Assembly (NCBI RefSeq): GCF_018139145.2
Contig: NC_059486.1
Coordinates: 558,001-622,000 of the forward strand
Length of the DNA stretch: 64,000 bases
Direction of reading: 5' to 3'
DNA from: Gymnogyps californianus
Taxonomy: Eukaryota; Chordata; Aves; Accipitriformes; Cathartidae
Made by a program: the position numbers and the translations under genes. This document shows, piece by piece, positions 36,316 to 49,036 of the stretch (position 1 is its first letter; each line of letters begins with the position of its first letter). The notes beneath the pieces are model-generated. The model did not search any database, was not told the origin of the DNA, and saw only the letters and a list, made by a program, of their open reading frames with translations.

Positions 36316-36769
36316 CTGCCTGATGGGACATGCCAGCTCCAACCCTTCCCTCCTAGGACAAGAAAGGCATTGAACATGGTTTCAGTACTTTTTGTGTGAA
36401 GTCTCAGAATATCAGAGATTGTTTTTTTTAAAATGATACTGGTACACGGAAGGCACTGACAATGAAAATGGCCACGACTGGGTATTGGGAAGGTCCAGTC
36501 CAGTCAGTATAGACATGCACCCTAGGACAGATTAGGCCCATCAGGCTGGCAGCTTTCAGTGATGTCCACCTTCAGCACCTCGACATAATACAGCACCCAG
36601 ACAACTCCATAAGAAGGGAGAAGCAAAAGGAGGGGAGCTGGGCTCGGGAGAGGACAACAGACTGCAGCCCAGCGCCTGTACAAATACACACTCGTGCACC
36701 ACAGCAGGGCCAGAACTTCCCAGTTCTCTGTCAGAAAGAGCATCCTTCCTCCAACCCCTGTCCACAGAG

Positions 36770-37095
36770 AGCCTGTCCTGTGTCCTGGGGGGAGCCGTCA
36801 GCCACTCCAGCGGGACCCGCTGGCTGCCTCCGGGCTGTGCTGGAAGGCAGCTTGCCCTTGCGAGAGCCAGCAGACAGGCGCGGGGGGAGGCTGCTCTCCC
36901 TGGACCCAGGCTGTCAGCGGAGCCTGGGCCAATTTAGGGGGATGGACGCCCATTTCAAGCAGCCTTGTGACAAACATCAGCTCTGCTTTTAAGCAGCAGA
37001 TAAAACGAAGGAAAGGAAGGGCCCTGCCGATCCCTTGTTGCAGCGAGGCTTTTCCCCAGCGCACACAATGTCACGCTGGGCATGACCCATAGCAG
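36770..37095. promoter_or_regulatory. Weak CpG-richer segment
   Basis: GC-rich sequence with roughly a dozen CpG dinucleotides in 300 bases (for example CCAGCGGGACCCGCTGG and AGGCGCGGGG). The first contains an imperfect palindrome around GCGGGACCCGC. It is denser than the surroundings but below what I would call a clear CpG island. No TATA box, splice donor or convincing first exon follows. Confidence 0.2.
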
Positions 37096-37359
37096 TCTCC
37101 AGGCACCAGCCTGTCTTCAGAGCATCACTGCCGGTTGCTCTGTTACTCCTCCGCTACCTCTATTAATTGGCTTTTCCCAGCCCTCTCCAGCCCCTTTCTT
37201 CCTGGTGATCGGCAGGGAACGGAAAGGCAAAGCTGACTGAAGCTGACAAGATTTCTCCTTAAAAAAAAAAGAGAGAAAGCTTGCATTGGCTCCATCAAAG
37301 ACTTTTATTAAAGCCACATGGGGAAAGAGCTGCCCTGTCAGACAGCTTTCTGTATTGAG

Positions 37360-37640
37360 AAAACATGAAAGAAGCCAACAGCTATAATCAGCTCAAGAAA
37401 TTTATTGCATTTTTGACCCTGATGTGGTCGTGCGCTGCTCGAGATTTCTTTGAAGGTGTTGCAGGTTTATTGATTGTGAAAAATGTCAATGTGTCACATG
37501 CCCAATTAACTTAGCACTTCTTGCAATCAATACCCTAATTGCCTTCTCTTTAGAGAGGCCTTTAATTTAATTAACCCCCTCCCCCCCCTGCTTGTTTTCC
37601 CAGCTAACACGTTTTAATAAATAGTTGATCTGGGGCCTAT
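37360..37640. promoter_or_regulatory. Candidate conserved non-coding element
   Basis: A repeat-free, AT-rich block with TTTATTGATTGTGAAAAATGTCAATGTGTCACATGCCCAATTAACTTAGC near 37466-37515, CAATCAATACCCTAATTGCC near 37525 and TTTAATTTAATTAACCCC near 37560. The density of ATTA, CAAT and TGTCA (TALE-type) motifs is high. It lies between a weak CpG-richer segment (36.77-37.09 kb) and the ancient CR1 at 38.09 kb. Confidence 0.3.
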
Positions 37641-38085
37641 GTTCTGTTTGTAATGGAGGAGATGAAGGAGAGTAGCTTTCTCATAGAGATGCAACATCCA
37701 TTTCCAAGGGCCTCTAAAGCTGTATACCAGTTTACTGTGAACAACAGATGAGCAGGCGCTGAAGGTGCCTTTTTTTCTTGTTCATTGCCTGCCTTGTCCT
37801 TGCCGCTTCTCGGGCACCGAGAGACGAATCCTCTTTAGCAGGAAAAAAATATGAGAGAGAGACCTGACCTCTCTGGGGCTGTGAATGGAGCTGACACCAA
37901 CACGCCGCCCTGTGAAGGTCATATTGGAAGTGAAACACTTGGTGTCACTTTTGGTTTTTTAGCCAATGCAATGAAGTTTCACAGAGCTGTCGGTGCGTTG
38001 AGGTTGTCAAGAGTTAATTTGGGCACTCTTGCTGTGGCTTTGTTTTTAATAGTACTTAACAAATGGATATGGCGTGATTAGCCTG

Positions 38086-38575
38086 GGTTTAAAAACTGGC
38101 TAACTGCTAGATCTCAGGATATAATTGTTGGTGCTACATCAGCCTTCAGCGCAGTCATTTCTAATTGGGTCCCACAGGTATCTCCCCTGGACTCAGTGCT
38201 ATTCTGTATCTTTAGCAATGATCTGGAAGAAAACAGAAAATCATTACTGATAAAGTTTGAAGATGACACTGAGAGACTGCTGAAGCAGTAAATAACGACA
38301 AGAGTGGGGTAATCAGGTGGTGTTGTTTATACCACTTAGTAAATTGGAGGTGATAAAACAGCCTTGGTTTAATGCAGCTAAATGCCAGGTCATAAATGTG
38401 GGGAACCAGAAATATACGTTATGCTCGCAGGGTGGGGGAGAGGATGTGGTGAGAGCAATGTCTCCGGAAAGATCATGAGTTTGTGGTGGAAATCCATCAG
38501 GATTACGAGCTTCTCATTTGCTGCTGTGATTAAGACTGGAGGTGCAATATGCAGAGGTAGACCAGCTTGAAGTTT
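38086..38575 (+). mobile_element. Ancient CR1/L3-like LINE fragment with reverse transcriptase relic
   Basis: This is the same general family as the 42.8 kb copy but on the plus strand. From 38163 an in-frame stretch of about 42 codons carries the palm signature: VPQ at 38169-38177, an LF...I-F-NDLEE block near 38199-38230, and the catalytic box at 38256-38267. The box reads FEDD instead of FADD. A TAA follows at 38289. Downstream, 'AATGCAGCTAAATGCCAGGTCATAAATGTGGG' (about 38370-38401) matches the CR1 segment after the palm, and CAGGGTGGGGGA the next block. The sequence decays into unrelated AT-rich DNA near 38580. Age appears comparable to the 42.8 kb copy. Confidence 0.84.
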
Positions 38576-38584
38576 AATTTCAAA

Positions 38585-38840
38585 TAATAATATAAAAATG
38601 AAATATTGAAAAATAACCTGAAAGTAATTGTTCTCGAGAATTTATTCGCCTCCTTTACTTCCCCCTTATTTTTGATTAGCCAAGGAAATGGTTAGTCTTC
38701 CAAAATCTGATACTTTGATAGTATTATTTGGGAGGACGGAGAGACTGGAAATCAAATCTTAGCTGGGAAACATTCCGTTTTCCTTTATGGCCAGCTGTAT
38801 TTAAATATGAGATCAAAGATTTTAAGTGGAAGGCAGCACA
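38585..38840. promoter_or_regulatory. AT-rich candidate non-coding element beside an ancient CR1
   Basis: Directly after the plus-strand CR1 relic the sequence becomes AT-rich (AATAATAATATAAAAATGAAATATTG) and then carries GTAATTGTTCTCGAGAATTTATTCG and TTTTTGATTAGCCAAGGAAATGG. CTCGAGAAT and GATTAGCCAAGG look like compact binding sites. It could be part of an exapted or ordinary non-coding element. Confidence 0.22.
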
Positions 38841-41800
38841 GCCGTTTAAGCGGGGGCTGCGGTCCTCAGGGAGGACAGGCGTAGGCAGAGGCATCCACAC
38901 TTACCCCTTGATCTCAGACTGTGGAGGGGAAACCCTTAGAAAGGGGATTAAGAGGGAGCAAACAACCCACTACCCCTTCTGTCAGCCGGACCCCTTGAGA
39001 GAGAAACTACAGAGAAATCAGCGTGTTCTCTCTGGCCCAACACACCCTTAATTACTTAACCAAGCGAATCGAAGCCAGCAGGAGCTGTTGGGTTTCAGTT
39101 GCTGCTGGAGAACCTCATCCAGCGGACCAGGTTTCACGCCTTTGCAACCTTTTTGGCTCAGGCCAGAGGTGGGCTCTGCTGTGCCCTTGTCCCAGCTCAG
39201 GCTCTCACCCTCCAGGCAATGCCTTTTTTGTGACCCCTGCCCAAGACCTGGTGGACACGGATCTCTCCCTTCCCCTCCCACATCAGTGCTGGGAGCTTTC
39301 TGGGCTGCCTGCTTTTTCTGCAGCTTGCGTGTCTCAGCCCCATCATTGGAGACTTCTGCTATCATGGGCCAGGAAGACTTGGGTGAGGCTGGTCCTGGGA
39401 GTGCATTGCTCTGGCTTTGGCTGTCTCCCACCTGCCGAAGTGCCCGGGGGGCCCAGGGATGCTCTGCAGGCACCAGAAATGATGCCTTCGGACACCTGCG
39501 AACCCGCCTCAGCCCTGGGGACAGGGAACACGTTTCTGCTTTGGGCACTCGAGGACACCTGTGCTTGGGAGCCCAGAGCCCCTTCCTCCGCCCTCGGAGG
39601 CACTCAGCTTGGGAAGCATTTTCTCAGCAAGCGCCCACGTATGCTGCAGACACCTACAACACAGCTGCTGGCAGGGGAGGTGCTGCCTGGCTTTCTGCAG
39701 GCACCAAGTGATTAGTGTGTGTCCCAGGAACCGGCGAGGCTTCGTGCGGTGCCCTTTGCAGCTTGTCAGGACTCACGTGCCCACCATGAACCGGACCAGT
39801 GTGGTGGTTTGCTGCTGGGCTGTGGCCTGCTGCAGGGTAGGATGGCTCTCTGCACCCTGGGAGCAGTGACACCTCGGCCTGCCCCAGGGACAGCATCTCT
39901 CCCATGCTGGGTGACGTGCTCTAACCACCCACTGCCATGTAGAGGGCCACAAGGTTTCTCACAGTGTTTCACTCTGCACAGGCCATGCTATGGAGTCGGT
40001 GCTTCGCTCAGGGCTCGGTCAAGTGTCTGGGCTGGGGCTAGGCTGCGTGCTGCTGTGCTTGGATGTCACTTTGGGATTGCACAGTCCAGCTTTACACTCA
40101 TGGATTGCTCTGGACCACAGCAAAGACAATCTGTTTAATAAAGTGCCCAAGGACAGCCCTGCTATAAACCACTCCCCAGCTGGCGCTGTGAGCCCAAACA
40201 GTGGCTCATCCTCGCTGGGGTGACTGTCACTGTGATGGCAGGACAATCTCATGGCACAGCTAAGCACTGCCCAGACTCGAAGGAGTGGGCTGTGACTGCC
40301 ACTGTTTATTTGCAGCCCCTTTTTGGAGGGAAACACCAGCAAGGGTAGAGGTAGGGGCAAGGCTGAGGGGCTGCAGCATCCTGATGAGAGCCATGGCTCC
40401 AGGGGCATTTATGAATTTGCTCCTGGCTGAGGTAGCCCTCATGAACTGGTTCTCATAGGCACTTCTGTGCAGATGAGGGAGCTGGAGAGGCTGGTGTGGC
40501 ATCGTCTAGGCAAGGCACGGGTCCCCTTTGTGGACAAAAACATGGAGATGGCCATGGGAGAAGCAGCTGAAGAAGGCTTCTGAAGCATGCAGCTGAGGAT
40601 GGCCTCACCAGCAGATGGAGAGGGTGAGCATGGATGAAAGACCGAGCAGAGCAGTTGACAAGCAATTAATATTAAGGTGTCATTCCCTAGGCTTCCTCTA
40701 AACTAACAGGCCATGAACAAATGGCACCTGGAGTAAACCTTTTGTAAGCAACCCACTGCCTGTAGGAACTGTCCCAAAGCACCTCCAAATGGCTGCTACC
40801 CGCCTGCTCTGTCTCTAACAGAAGCAATGATTTTGCTGGTCCCTTGAGTGGTCTCTTAGGACAGATTTCTCCAGACTGTCAAAGGCAAAACTGTAAAGAC
40901 TTTACTGCCAGTGCCTGCGTTTCAGAGCTGCATCTGCCTGTTAATAAGAAATCCACAGTACCTCTAAAGTAGCCTGCTGTTGTCTGGGCTTCTCCTGTTC
41001 TTAAAGTCAGTGCTTGTCTATGTGTACTGAGCTTAAAGGCTTGTCTGAGCTCAGGCAACTTCTTGGGCCCCAGGGTGGCTCCTTTCCTAGGGAGGGGTGG
41101 TCTCATGGTGTGTTCCCCACACCTGACCCATGATGTGCAGTAACCTCTAGCGAGCAGTGCCAAGCAAAGAAACAAAGCAAGAAAGGCACTGGAAGGAGAC
41201 CTTCAATCATGCTCCCAACAAAACTCTGTGACCATCTCTACTCCTCCATATCGGTGGTGGCTGTGCAAACCCAAAATCCAAGCAAACTCCAGCTGTGCTT
41301 GTAATGCAGAGTGAGGCAAGGTGCAAGGAAGAGCTCCCAAGTTTATTCCAGTGCCAGCAGACCATAGGATCCTGCGTATTGTGCTGCTGGGGGGTCAGAG
41401 GGACCAAGAAGCCATGGAGAATAGTAAGGGGATGAGACCGACAGAAAGGAAGCAGTCAGAGGAGACTGTCTGCATCCAGCCAGGAGGAGAAGGCTTTTCC
41501 AGGGTGCAGGGACCTGATGTGGCTTCTTGACATGGAGGAGAGCTTCCTGAATACCCGGAGCATGCAGACAAGCTGGAGTTGGGGAGGGTTGTCGTGAAGG
41601 CTGACGTGACCTTTCTGATCCAGAGAGGGTTAATGAGCTGTAGAAATCTCTGCCCTGTGGCGCTTCGTGCAGGTTGGGGGGTGGCATGTCAGCAGGAGCA
41701 GTGGGAAATCCTTACCGTTTCTTCTCCGACAAGGAGCTTTGCTCCCCAGGCCTCTCCTTCCTTACTTTCCTCAAGAGCTGGGTTTTCTCAGAAGACACTG

Positions 41801-42774
41801 GCTGTCTGATTTCTAAGGATTAAAACTCCTGAAGCCTCCTGGAGAGCTAGCGTGCATCACATGTTCCTTGCGTGGCTGCTCCCAGCACTGACTCATCACC
41901 CCCTGCCCACCTGGGGCTGCTGGAAAATCTTCGCAGAAAGGTCGCGGGCTGCCTTTCAGGAGCCAAAGTTAGCTCTGCGCGTGTGCGTGCATGCGGATAA
42001 GCATTCCTCTGGCCATATGGTGGGATATATCTGCTGAATGGACATACCCACCACATTTCTCTCCGCTTCCTGATAGCAGAGAAAGCGGATGATTTCAGAG
42101 CTAAATGAGATTGTCAGCCAACCTGAGGGGCCCCGTGGCTTCCTCCAGAAAAAAAAAGGCAGAGTGTCTGCTTTATGGATGCCACATTATCTTTCCTCTC
42201 CTGATGGGGGGGTAGGTGTTATGCCTATTTATTACAAGGTGTTTCTGCGACTGTGGTGGCGAAGGGGGCTCTGTGCTGTAGCAGAGGGTGCATGGGAGAA
42301 CAGGGCTGGCAGAGTGCCTGACTCTTGGAGCATCCAAAATGGTTTCTTTTGCCCGTGTGTTAAGTTGAAAGAAATGTAATATGTTCCTGGTGGGACAATT
42401 TGGGCCTTCAGGAGGGAGGACAACTGTGTGCCTGCAGCCAGGACTGTGCTTTCTCGCTGTCCCTTGCTTTTGGCGTAGAGATATGCCTGTTGCTGCCCAT
42501 CCTCTGACTCAGCCTATTCCTATTCAAACACATTAGAATATTTCCCACCTTGCAGGGGTTAAGCATGCCTATTTGAAAGGGATACTGGGTATGAAGAGAG
42601 CACTTTAACCTTTTGAATAGGCCCCGAGTACCCGCAGAGAAGAGTAGGATGTGAGAAGCACTCCAGGTTAACCAGCCAGTGCGGAGGTGGACACCCCTGT
42701 CTTAGCAGGTTGCAGCTTACCTCCCCGTACAAAGTTACCGTTCGTAGATGAACTCTCTAGTCTTATTTCCAGAA
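38841..42774. other. GC-richer non-coding DNA with long chance frames
   Basis: At 39.02-39.72 kb plus-strand frames of 230 and 207 codons overlap each other and minus-strand frames of 166 and 86 codons. All lack domains and reflect stop-poor GC-rich sequence. The segment 41.92-42.12 kb (GCGCGTGTGCGTGCATGCGGATAAGC, GGTGGGATATATCTGCTGAATGG) is repeat-free and may be conserved non-coding DNA. Confidence 0.5.
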
Positions 42775-43690
42775 AACAACGTAGCTGATCGTTATCGTCA
42801 AACAGGTTCTTGCTTCAAGCCAGCATCTCTTAGGCAGAACGCTTTAATTTAAAATTTGTAGTGTTGGTGAATCCCCCACAATCCTTGGTAAATTAGTTCC
42901 AAATCTCCGTGTTAAGACTTCCGTGCCCTATTGCTAGTTTCAGTGTGGCGTCGCTTTGTATCTTGTTAGATCTTTGCTGGTTTGAAGAGCTCTGGGCTAT
43001 CGGATTTCTGCTCCCTGAGCAGGCAACTGCAGATAATGATCAAGTCACTCTTGACCTTCTCCCTCGTAAATGAAGCAGAGTGAGAGTCCACGACCCGTTC
43101 TCCTGATTCCCTCCTGCACCTTCTCCAGTTTATCAGTGCGCTTCTGGCGTGTGACATGCCGTTCCAGCAGTGGTACCACCAGTGCTAAACTCAGAGGCGC
43201 AGACTCTTTCCTTGTACTTGATAATTCGGAGCAGTTATTTGCCTCTTTGACTTGATACACGGAAATCACTCTGAACTAATTGCCTGCCCCAACTTCTCCC
43301 TAACACGTGGCTCCCCAAGAATGACACCCCTCCCCTCCCAATATTCCCAGTCTGAATTATTAATTCCTAGGTGGGTGCTTTCACATTCGGCCATTTTCAC
43401 AGGATCATTACCAAATTTTCCAGAGTGCTTTGGGGGTTAACCTGTCCTCCGCTGTGTTTAGCCAGCTCTTCTGGTCTGCGTGCTAGCTGCGTACCTTGGC
43501 AAGGATGATGTTACTCTCTTTTCCAGGTTATTGTTAAAAACATTAACTGTTGTATGGCCAAGAGCCAGTCTCATTTTCAGCCCTCAGGAAACATCCCTGC
43601 TGTGTGATGATTTTTGTGCACATTTACATTTTGAAACCTCATTCAGGAGGCAGGCTTTATCCGTTCGGAGTACGTTATGTTCATTCTCTG
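42775..43690 (-). mobile_element. Ancient CR1/L3-like LINE fragment, degraded
   Basis: On the plus strand the sequence follows the old amniote CR1 consensus read backwards. 'GGTGAATCCCCCACAATCCTTGGTAAATTAGTTCCAA' near 42868-42904 corresponds to the 'gagaatccaccac...cttggtaaattgttccaa' block. 'CTTCTCCAGTTTATCAGTGCGCTTCTGG' near 43120 is the equivalent of 'ttctccaatttgtc'. Around 43530-43640, 'GGTTATTGTTAAAAACATTAACTGT', 'GGAAACATCCCTGCTGTGTGATGATTTT' and 'TTACATTTTGAAACCT' mirror the reverse transcriptase palm region. The order and spacing make the call good although identity is low. No coding capacity remains. The boundaries could be off by some tens of bases at each end. Confidence 0.8.
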
Positions 43691-45689
43691 TTCATTTCAG
43701 AAATGTGGAGCAATCATGGCTCCAAGGCGTCTTCTGATAATGCTGCAGGATGTGAAGGAATAACCCGAGCCCCATCCTGCTCTGGCATGCATCTTCTGCC
43801 CTGTGCCCAAACTGTTGTCCTGTGTGTCCACCAAGGGGGAAATGTCATTTGGGAGCATGAGGCGATGGGAAGCAGGGGCGTTTGATCATCCAGTCACCAG
43901 TCTCTGTCTGAACATGTGGTTCTGCCTCCATACAAACAAGTGGGAGAAAATATCATAATGAAAGATTCAAATAACTTCTGGGCTGAGAGTGGGGAGGGCT
44001 CTTGCCTCAGTTCTCTGCTCCTCTTAGGAGCTCGCCATCAAAAGCAGAGCAGGCTTATACGTCATCAGGCAACGACAAAGGTCACAAGTGCAATCTCTCC
44101 TTCTCTGAGCGACAAACTCTGCTAGTTTTGTTCTGATTTAGAGGATGCCATCGGGAATCTGTGGGATTTGCCTTTGGCTTCAAGCCTACTAGCCAATTTT
44201 ACAGGAAGATTAAGGAATTGTAATAGAAAAGATCCAAACACCCCTGCTGCTCCCAAAGGCAGCCTCCCTTCTGAAAACAGCAGGAAATCCCTGCTCTTTC
44301 TTACAAGCCCTAACCCAGACATGTCTGCTGTGCAGGACACATGCACAAGGTGAATGCCATCATGGTTGACTCGCTCTTGGCCTTGATCACAGCCCTGATC
44401 CCTGGTCACACTGCTTGCAAGTTGTCAAATCTGATGTACCAAGTTTCTTGGAACCTGACACTCCTTTTGCACCCAGTAGTGCAAACTGGAGAGACATGTG
44501 CTGAGACTGGGAGAACAACAGAACCTCAACATAACACCTGCAACAAGGAGCTGCAAGGAGCTCTGTGCTTAGCCACTCTGGACAGTGGAGAGTGGTGTTT
44601 GACACATTGAACATCCCTGGACCACAATATCACAGTGGAGACAGAGCTGAACTGAGGAGTCCACGGACAGGCATTGCAGGACGTGGACAAATTTCAGGGC
44701 CCAGCCAGCTCCTCTCTCATGGAAAGAACTAGTTTCCTGCAAAAAGCAGGGCAGCTAGCTGAGGTTGCAAATACTTCCCCCTAAAATGTTTTCCTTGTGA
44801 ACATCTTCCTACAGGTGATTTGCATGGAGCCAGCCAGGATGCCAAAGATTTTTAAAGGGTGCACTGACAGGCCTGTATGCAGGTGATGAGATTGCAAGGA
44901 TCCACCTCCTTTGCCACTGCCTGGCATTGCTTTGATTTGATCTGATCTGAGGACACGTCCTGTTCTTTCATCCCAAATGGGAGTTACCATGTAGCTGAGA
45001 TGCTCTATGCAAGCTGCTGATTCTGCAGCTTTTCCTGGGGTGCCTGTTACCTGCCTGGTGCCCGTGGCTCAATACGGAGCTGTCAAGGGGCAATTGCCTC
45101 AGATTTTTCCTTCATTTTGACCATCCCTGGGTCTGAATTGCACATAATTCCCTAGACCAAGTTTTGATCCTGAGGCTGTTGTTTGGACTTCTTTTCCTTC
45201 GGGAAATGCAGGAAGACAAGGTCCCTGATGACCAGGGTTCAGAGCTCTGACCCTGAAGTTCCCCAAACCTGTGCAGATTTGCCCAAAAGAGTTGCAGAGA
45301 GCACCGCCAGAGAGGCACCGAAGTGGATTTCCTTGGCCAGCCTGGACACTGGCAGAACTCTCTCAGCAAGTATCAAGAGATCAGCCGTTTTCCAGCGACT
45401 GAGTTTGATGGTGAGGGTCAGCCTGGATTTGAGAGAAAATCCAGCCCTGACCGGGGCTGACCACTTATGCAGGTGGTGGAGGACGAGGAGATGGTGTTGT
45501 ATGAGATGAGCCTTCAACTCAGGAAGTTCCTGAGAAGTTTGAAGCTTTTTGCGAGAGGAGGAGGGTTTCAGGAAAGTGTCAAGAGAACATGAGATCATAT
45601 CATTGCGCTTATTTATATACCAAACCTGGCATCTGTTGCGCCCAAGCTCGCTGCAGTCCTCAGCATTAAACATTTCATTAGCCCACAGC
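43691..45689. other. Unique non-coding DNA
   Basis: A 144-codon minus frame (45239-45673) has mixed, fairly protein-like composition but no domain I know. Opposite it lies a 108-codon frame. No transposon was recognised. Confidence 0.45.
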
Positions 45690-46220
45690 CCCTCTGGCAG
45701 TGCTCACACCCGCACACAGGCTGTTTAGCAGCCAATCCATCCATTTAATTTCTCATTAAACTTTAGATGTAATGAATTTTTTAGTGGTCAAATGAATAAA
45801 GCAGTTAAAATAAAAAATGGCTGGATAGCAAAGGTTTGGCCTTCGCTATTTTCAGCCTTTAACGATGTTGTGGTGAAGCCAAGAAGTGCCTGTGCTTGTT
45901 TGCTGGGTGAGTAGGTCTCTTCTGGGGGAGGTTCTTTGGAAATACCATCCTTCCAGCATGAGCCGGAGGCTTTGATCCGAGGAGGGGAAGCCAGGGAATA
46001 GTCAGTCCCACCAACAAACATTTTGTAGAAGAAAATGTTTGGAATCTTTAAAGGGCCAGCTTTCCTTTTTTCAAGTGACTGTTTGCAGTTTTTTTAAGAC
46101 AATTATGCTGAAAATAAATAGCCACCACCTACCTTTAGTAGAGCTGACAGATCTTCAGATGATTAACAGCTGCTACCGTTTTAATTAGATGAAAAACAAT
46201 GTTTCTGAGAGTCCTAGACA
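45690..46220. promoter_or_regulatory. AT-rich candidate non-coding elements (two clusters)
   Basis: The first cluster (45720-45830) has CCATTTAATTTCTCATTAAACTTTAG and GTCAAATGAATAAAGCAGTTAAAATAAAAAATGG. The second (46040-46195) has AAGACAATTATGCTGAAAATAAATAG and GATGATTAACAGCTGCTACCGTTTTAATTAGATG, combining TAAT cores with a CAGCTG E-box. No repeat or coding match is visible. Confidence 0.25.
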
Positions 46221-47478
46221 GAAAAGTGGTTTACCTCTGTGCACAAAAACTAACGGGTGCCTGCTGGCGTTCATGGTGTCGCTCTGCACATCTGGGGTCA
46301 TCGTGCATTCGGACAGAGGCCTCAGCATCACGAGTGGGATGTGTCACGGCTGGCTTTCAGCTCACAAAGGCCACAGCACGAATCAGGGCCTTTACTGTGC
46401 GACCTCCGTCATGGCCATGCCTTTGCTTTTGGCAGGAAACTCTCTACGGGAGCCAGTCTCATGAGCTCTCCAAGCAACCTGCAGATCTGGAGTTGAGCCT
46501 GGAAGCGCTCTGCCCTTCTTAGAGCAGGACACCGGAGAAGGCAGCTTTGCATATTGCACAGCACCACTGTGGCGATGAACCGTCATCCTCCTGTGATGCA
46601 CAGCGTGACCCAGTCTTGATGCTCCGCCAGGAAAGTGGCAGTGAGTTTGGGGTCCAGGTCCAGATGGAAACATCTACATGCAGGTGTCTACATGTGGGTG
46701 GCTCCATGTGAGGTGAGTATCTGAGTCCCACCGTGCTCAGTGGGGTCTGCAGGGCAATTCAGAGCATGCTGTATTGCTCTTACTGACTCCAGCTCTCCAG
46801 TGCCTGGAAGGTCCTTCTCCAGGTCCTTCCTGCCAGCCCTGTGGTACTAATTGCTGGCCTGACCCTCAATCCCTGTCTAGCACTGGAGGTCACAATCTAC
46901 AGCTGGGCTTGGGAGGGCATGATAAGATCAAGCATATCCCAAAGCAGCCAAAAGCAAAGAAGCAGCAGGAGGAAGGAGAGACCTGGAGGCTTGGCCAGGA
47001 GAAGGTAAGGAGAGGTGGGAGCAGAGGCAGCAGATTAAGGAGTGCAAAGGTGTGCCAGGAACCTGGGCAGGTGCTAGAGGAGAGAAACACCATGCAGAGG
47101 ATGTTGGTGGACTGTTAGAGCCTGGAAGGGCTGAAGAGAAAGACGAAGTGGCAGCAGAAAGAGTGAAAAACAGTTCTCCTTCGGGAAAGACCCAGACAGT
47201 TGTGTACTGAGGGGATGCAACCTCACAGAGAAGGCAAGCAGACGTTGAAGGTGGGGAGCAGAGGCTGAGAGACAGAGAGGATGGGAACATCGCAGCGCAC
47301 GTGGAGGCGGGAGGTGGAAATCTGCAGGAGGAGTCAGGATGAAGGAGGAGTCGCCCTGCAAAGGTGGGGCAGGAGCGGTGGGTGTTTATGAGAGCAAATG
47401 AGGTACAGAGAAGACCTCTGAGTATCTCTCCCTTTTGTTGTACTCTGTCAGCTTCTCTTTATGTTTGCCTTTGATGAG

Positions 47479-47495
47479 TTTTTTTTTTTTTTTTT
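47479..47495 (+). repeat. T17 homopolymer
   Basis: Seventeen T in a row. Read on the minus strand this is an A-tail, but I see no retroposed sequence upstream of it on that strand. Confidence 0.85.
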
Positions 47496-49036
47496 ATGAA
47501 TAAGAACAGGGCCTGAAGTTGTACTACTAAGGAAGAAAAAAAGTAAAAGTGTGTTAACAGGCCTCCAGCTTCAGGGTAGAGGCTCACACCTAGTCAGCTG
47601 GGACAGGAAGAAATCAATCTGTCTTGATGATATAGATTTGCACAGTGCAATGTATATTGGACTTTAGGTCTGCCTGTGTAATACCCGGTATGACTCACTT
47701 CTAGAAGCTAGATTTGCTGGACCGTTGGTTTCTTAGAAATCCCTGAGTTATGGTATTTATTATCATTTCTTACATAGTTTGTCTTCAGGAGCCAGGCTAC
47801 ATACAGGCATAAGCAGCAACATTCGCCTCCCAGCAGGCGAGTTGGTACATGGGCGCGTGCGATGCCTCGGAGGCAGTCTCTGAGCATCTCGGCAGGTGGC
47901 TGCGTGCCCGGATCATGGCCACTTTCCAGCATTGCCAGTTTGATAATTTACAGAAGCACAGATCTTCATTCCTGCGAGCAAAGAGTCTAATAAATAAATC
48001 AATAGAGATGTGCGAGGAATGAATTATCCAGTGGCTCCAGACAAGCTGTGGTTGATGGAGTGGAGGACCTCACCTGCCCGGGCTCGGCCAGCCCAGGGCT
48101 GCCTCCACGGGAGTCCCCGGCAGCAGGATGCGCAAAGGGACTCTCCCGCATCAATCACTGAGCTCAAGTCCAGGAAGATCCGGCATGTAGAAGAGAGAAA
48201 ACATCAAAAGGACACTTTGACACATACTTAACATTTTATATATTTTGTGTAAAATAGCAAAAAGGAGGATTTTAAAATATTCATCTCCTGGGAAGGCAAC
48301 CAGGTGGATGAACGGCTTCCAATCTGCAGGGAATGGGGTAGGAGATGGGGGCTGACGTATGTCTTCTTTGACTGGTGAAGGAGATAGCAGGTGATTCCTG
48401 AGAGCACTCGGGGTGTCCTGCAGGTGCAGAGCGTGAGGGGAGCTGGGAAAGAGCCCCCAGGCTCTCCCTACCAAAGCCAGGCACATTTGGTAACTGCAGC
48501 CAGCACTGCCTAAGAGGAGGCAATGCCACCTCTAAGGATTAAATCAAAAGTCTTATCATGGGTGATATTCTTGTCAAGATGCCAGCACCTGGAGTCCTGC
48601 TATGAAGTGTAGTTCTCAGGTTTTATTTTGCAGAGGAATGTTTTAAGCCTCTGGACTTGGAGAGGTTTGAAATCACTATCACAGCACAACTCAAAGGTTT
48701 GGACACTGAGGGATAAACCATTGGGTTTTTTGGTTTTGTTTGTTTGTTTTATTTTTAGTATTCTGTTGCTAAGCCAGGCCCAAGACTGGGGGCAAGGGGA
48801 AGGATTGAATGTCTGAGTTTTAATATGTGGGCCAGTGATGCAGATGATAGCCAGAGGCTGGAGGGACTGCATCATAGCTCCTCACCAAAAGAGCAGAATT
48901 GATAGCAGGTGCATGCATGCCTGCTCATTCTCCACTCAGCAGCCTAAATATCTGTATCTGTTCTCCCTCCATATGCAGCAACATCAGGCACACAGGAGAG
49001 CAGGACAAAACCTATTCAGAAACTCCAAATTCATCC

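Noticed and set aside
39023..39715. 230-codon plus-strand open frame, with a 207-codon frame overlapping it
   Set aside because: Two plus frames and two minus frames are open over the same GC-rich, stop-poor sequence. Composition is Cys/Ser/Pro/Leu-rich, there is no domain, and the downstream end has no conserved features.
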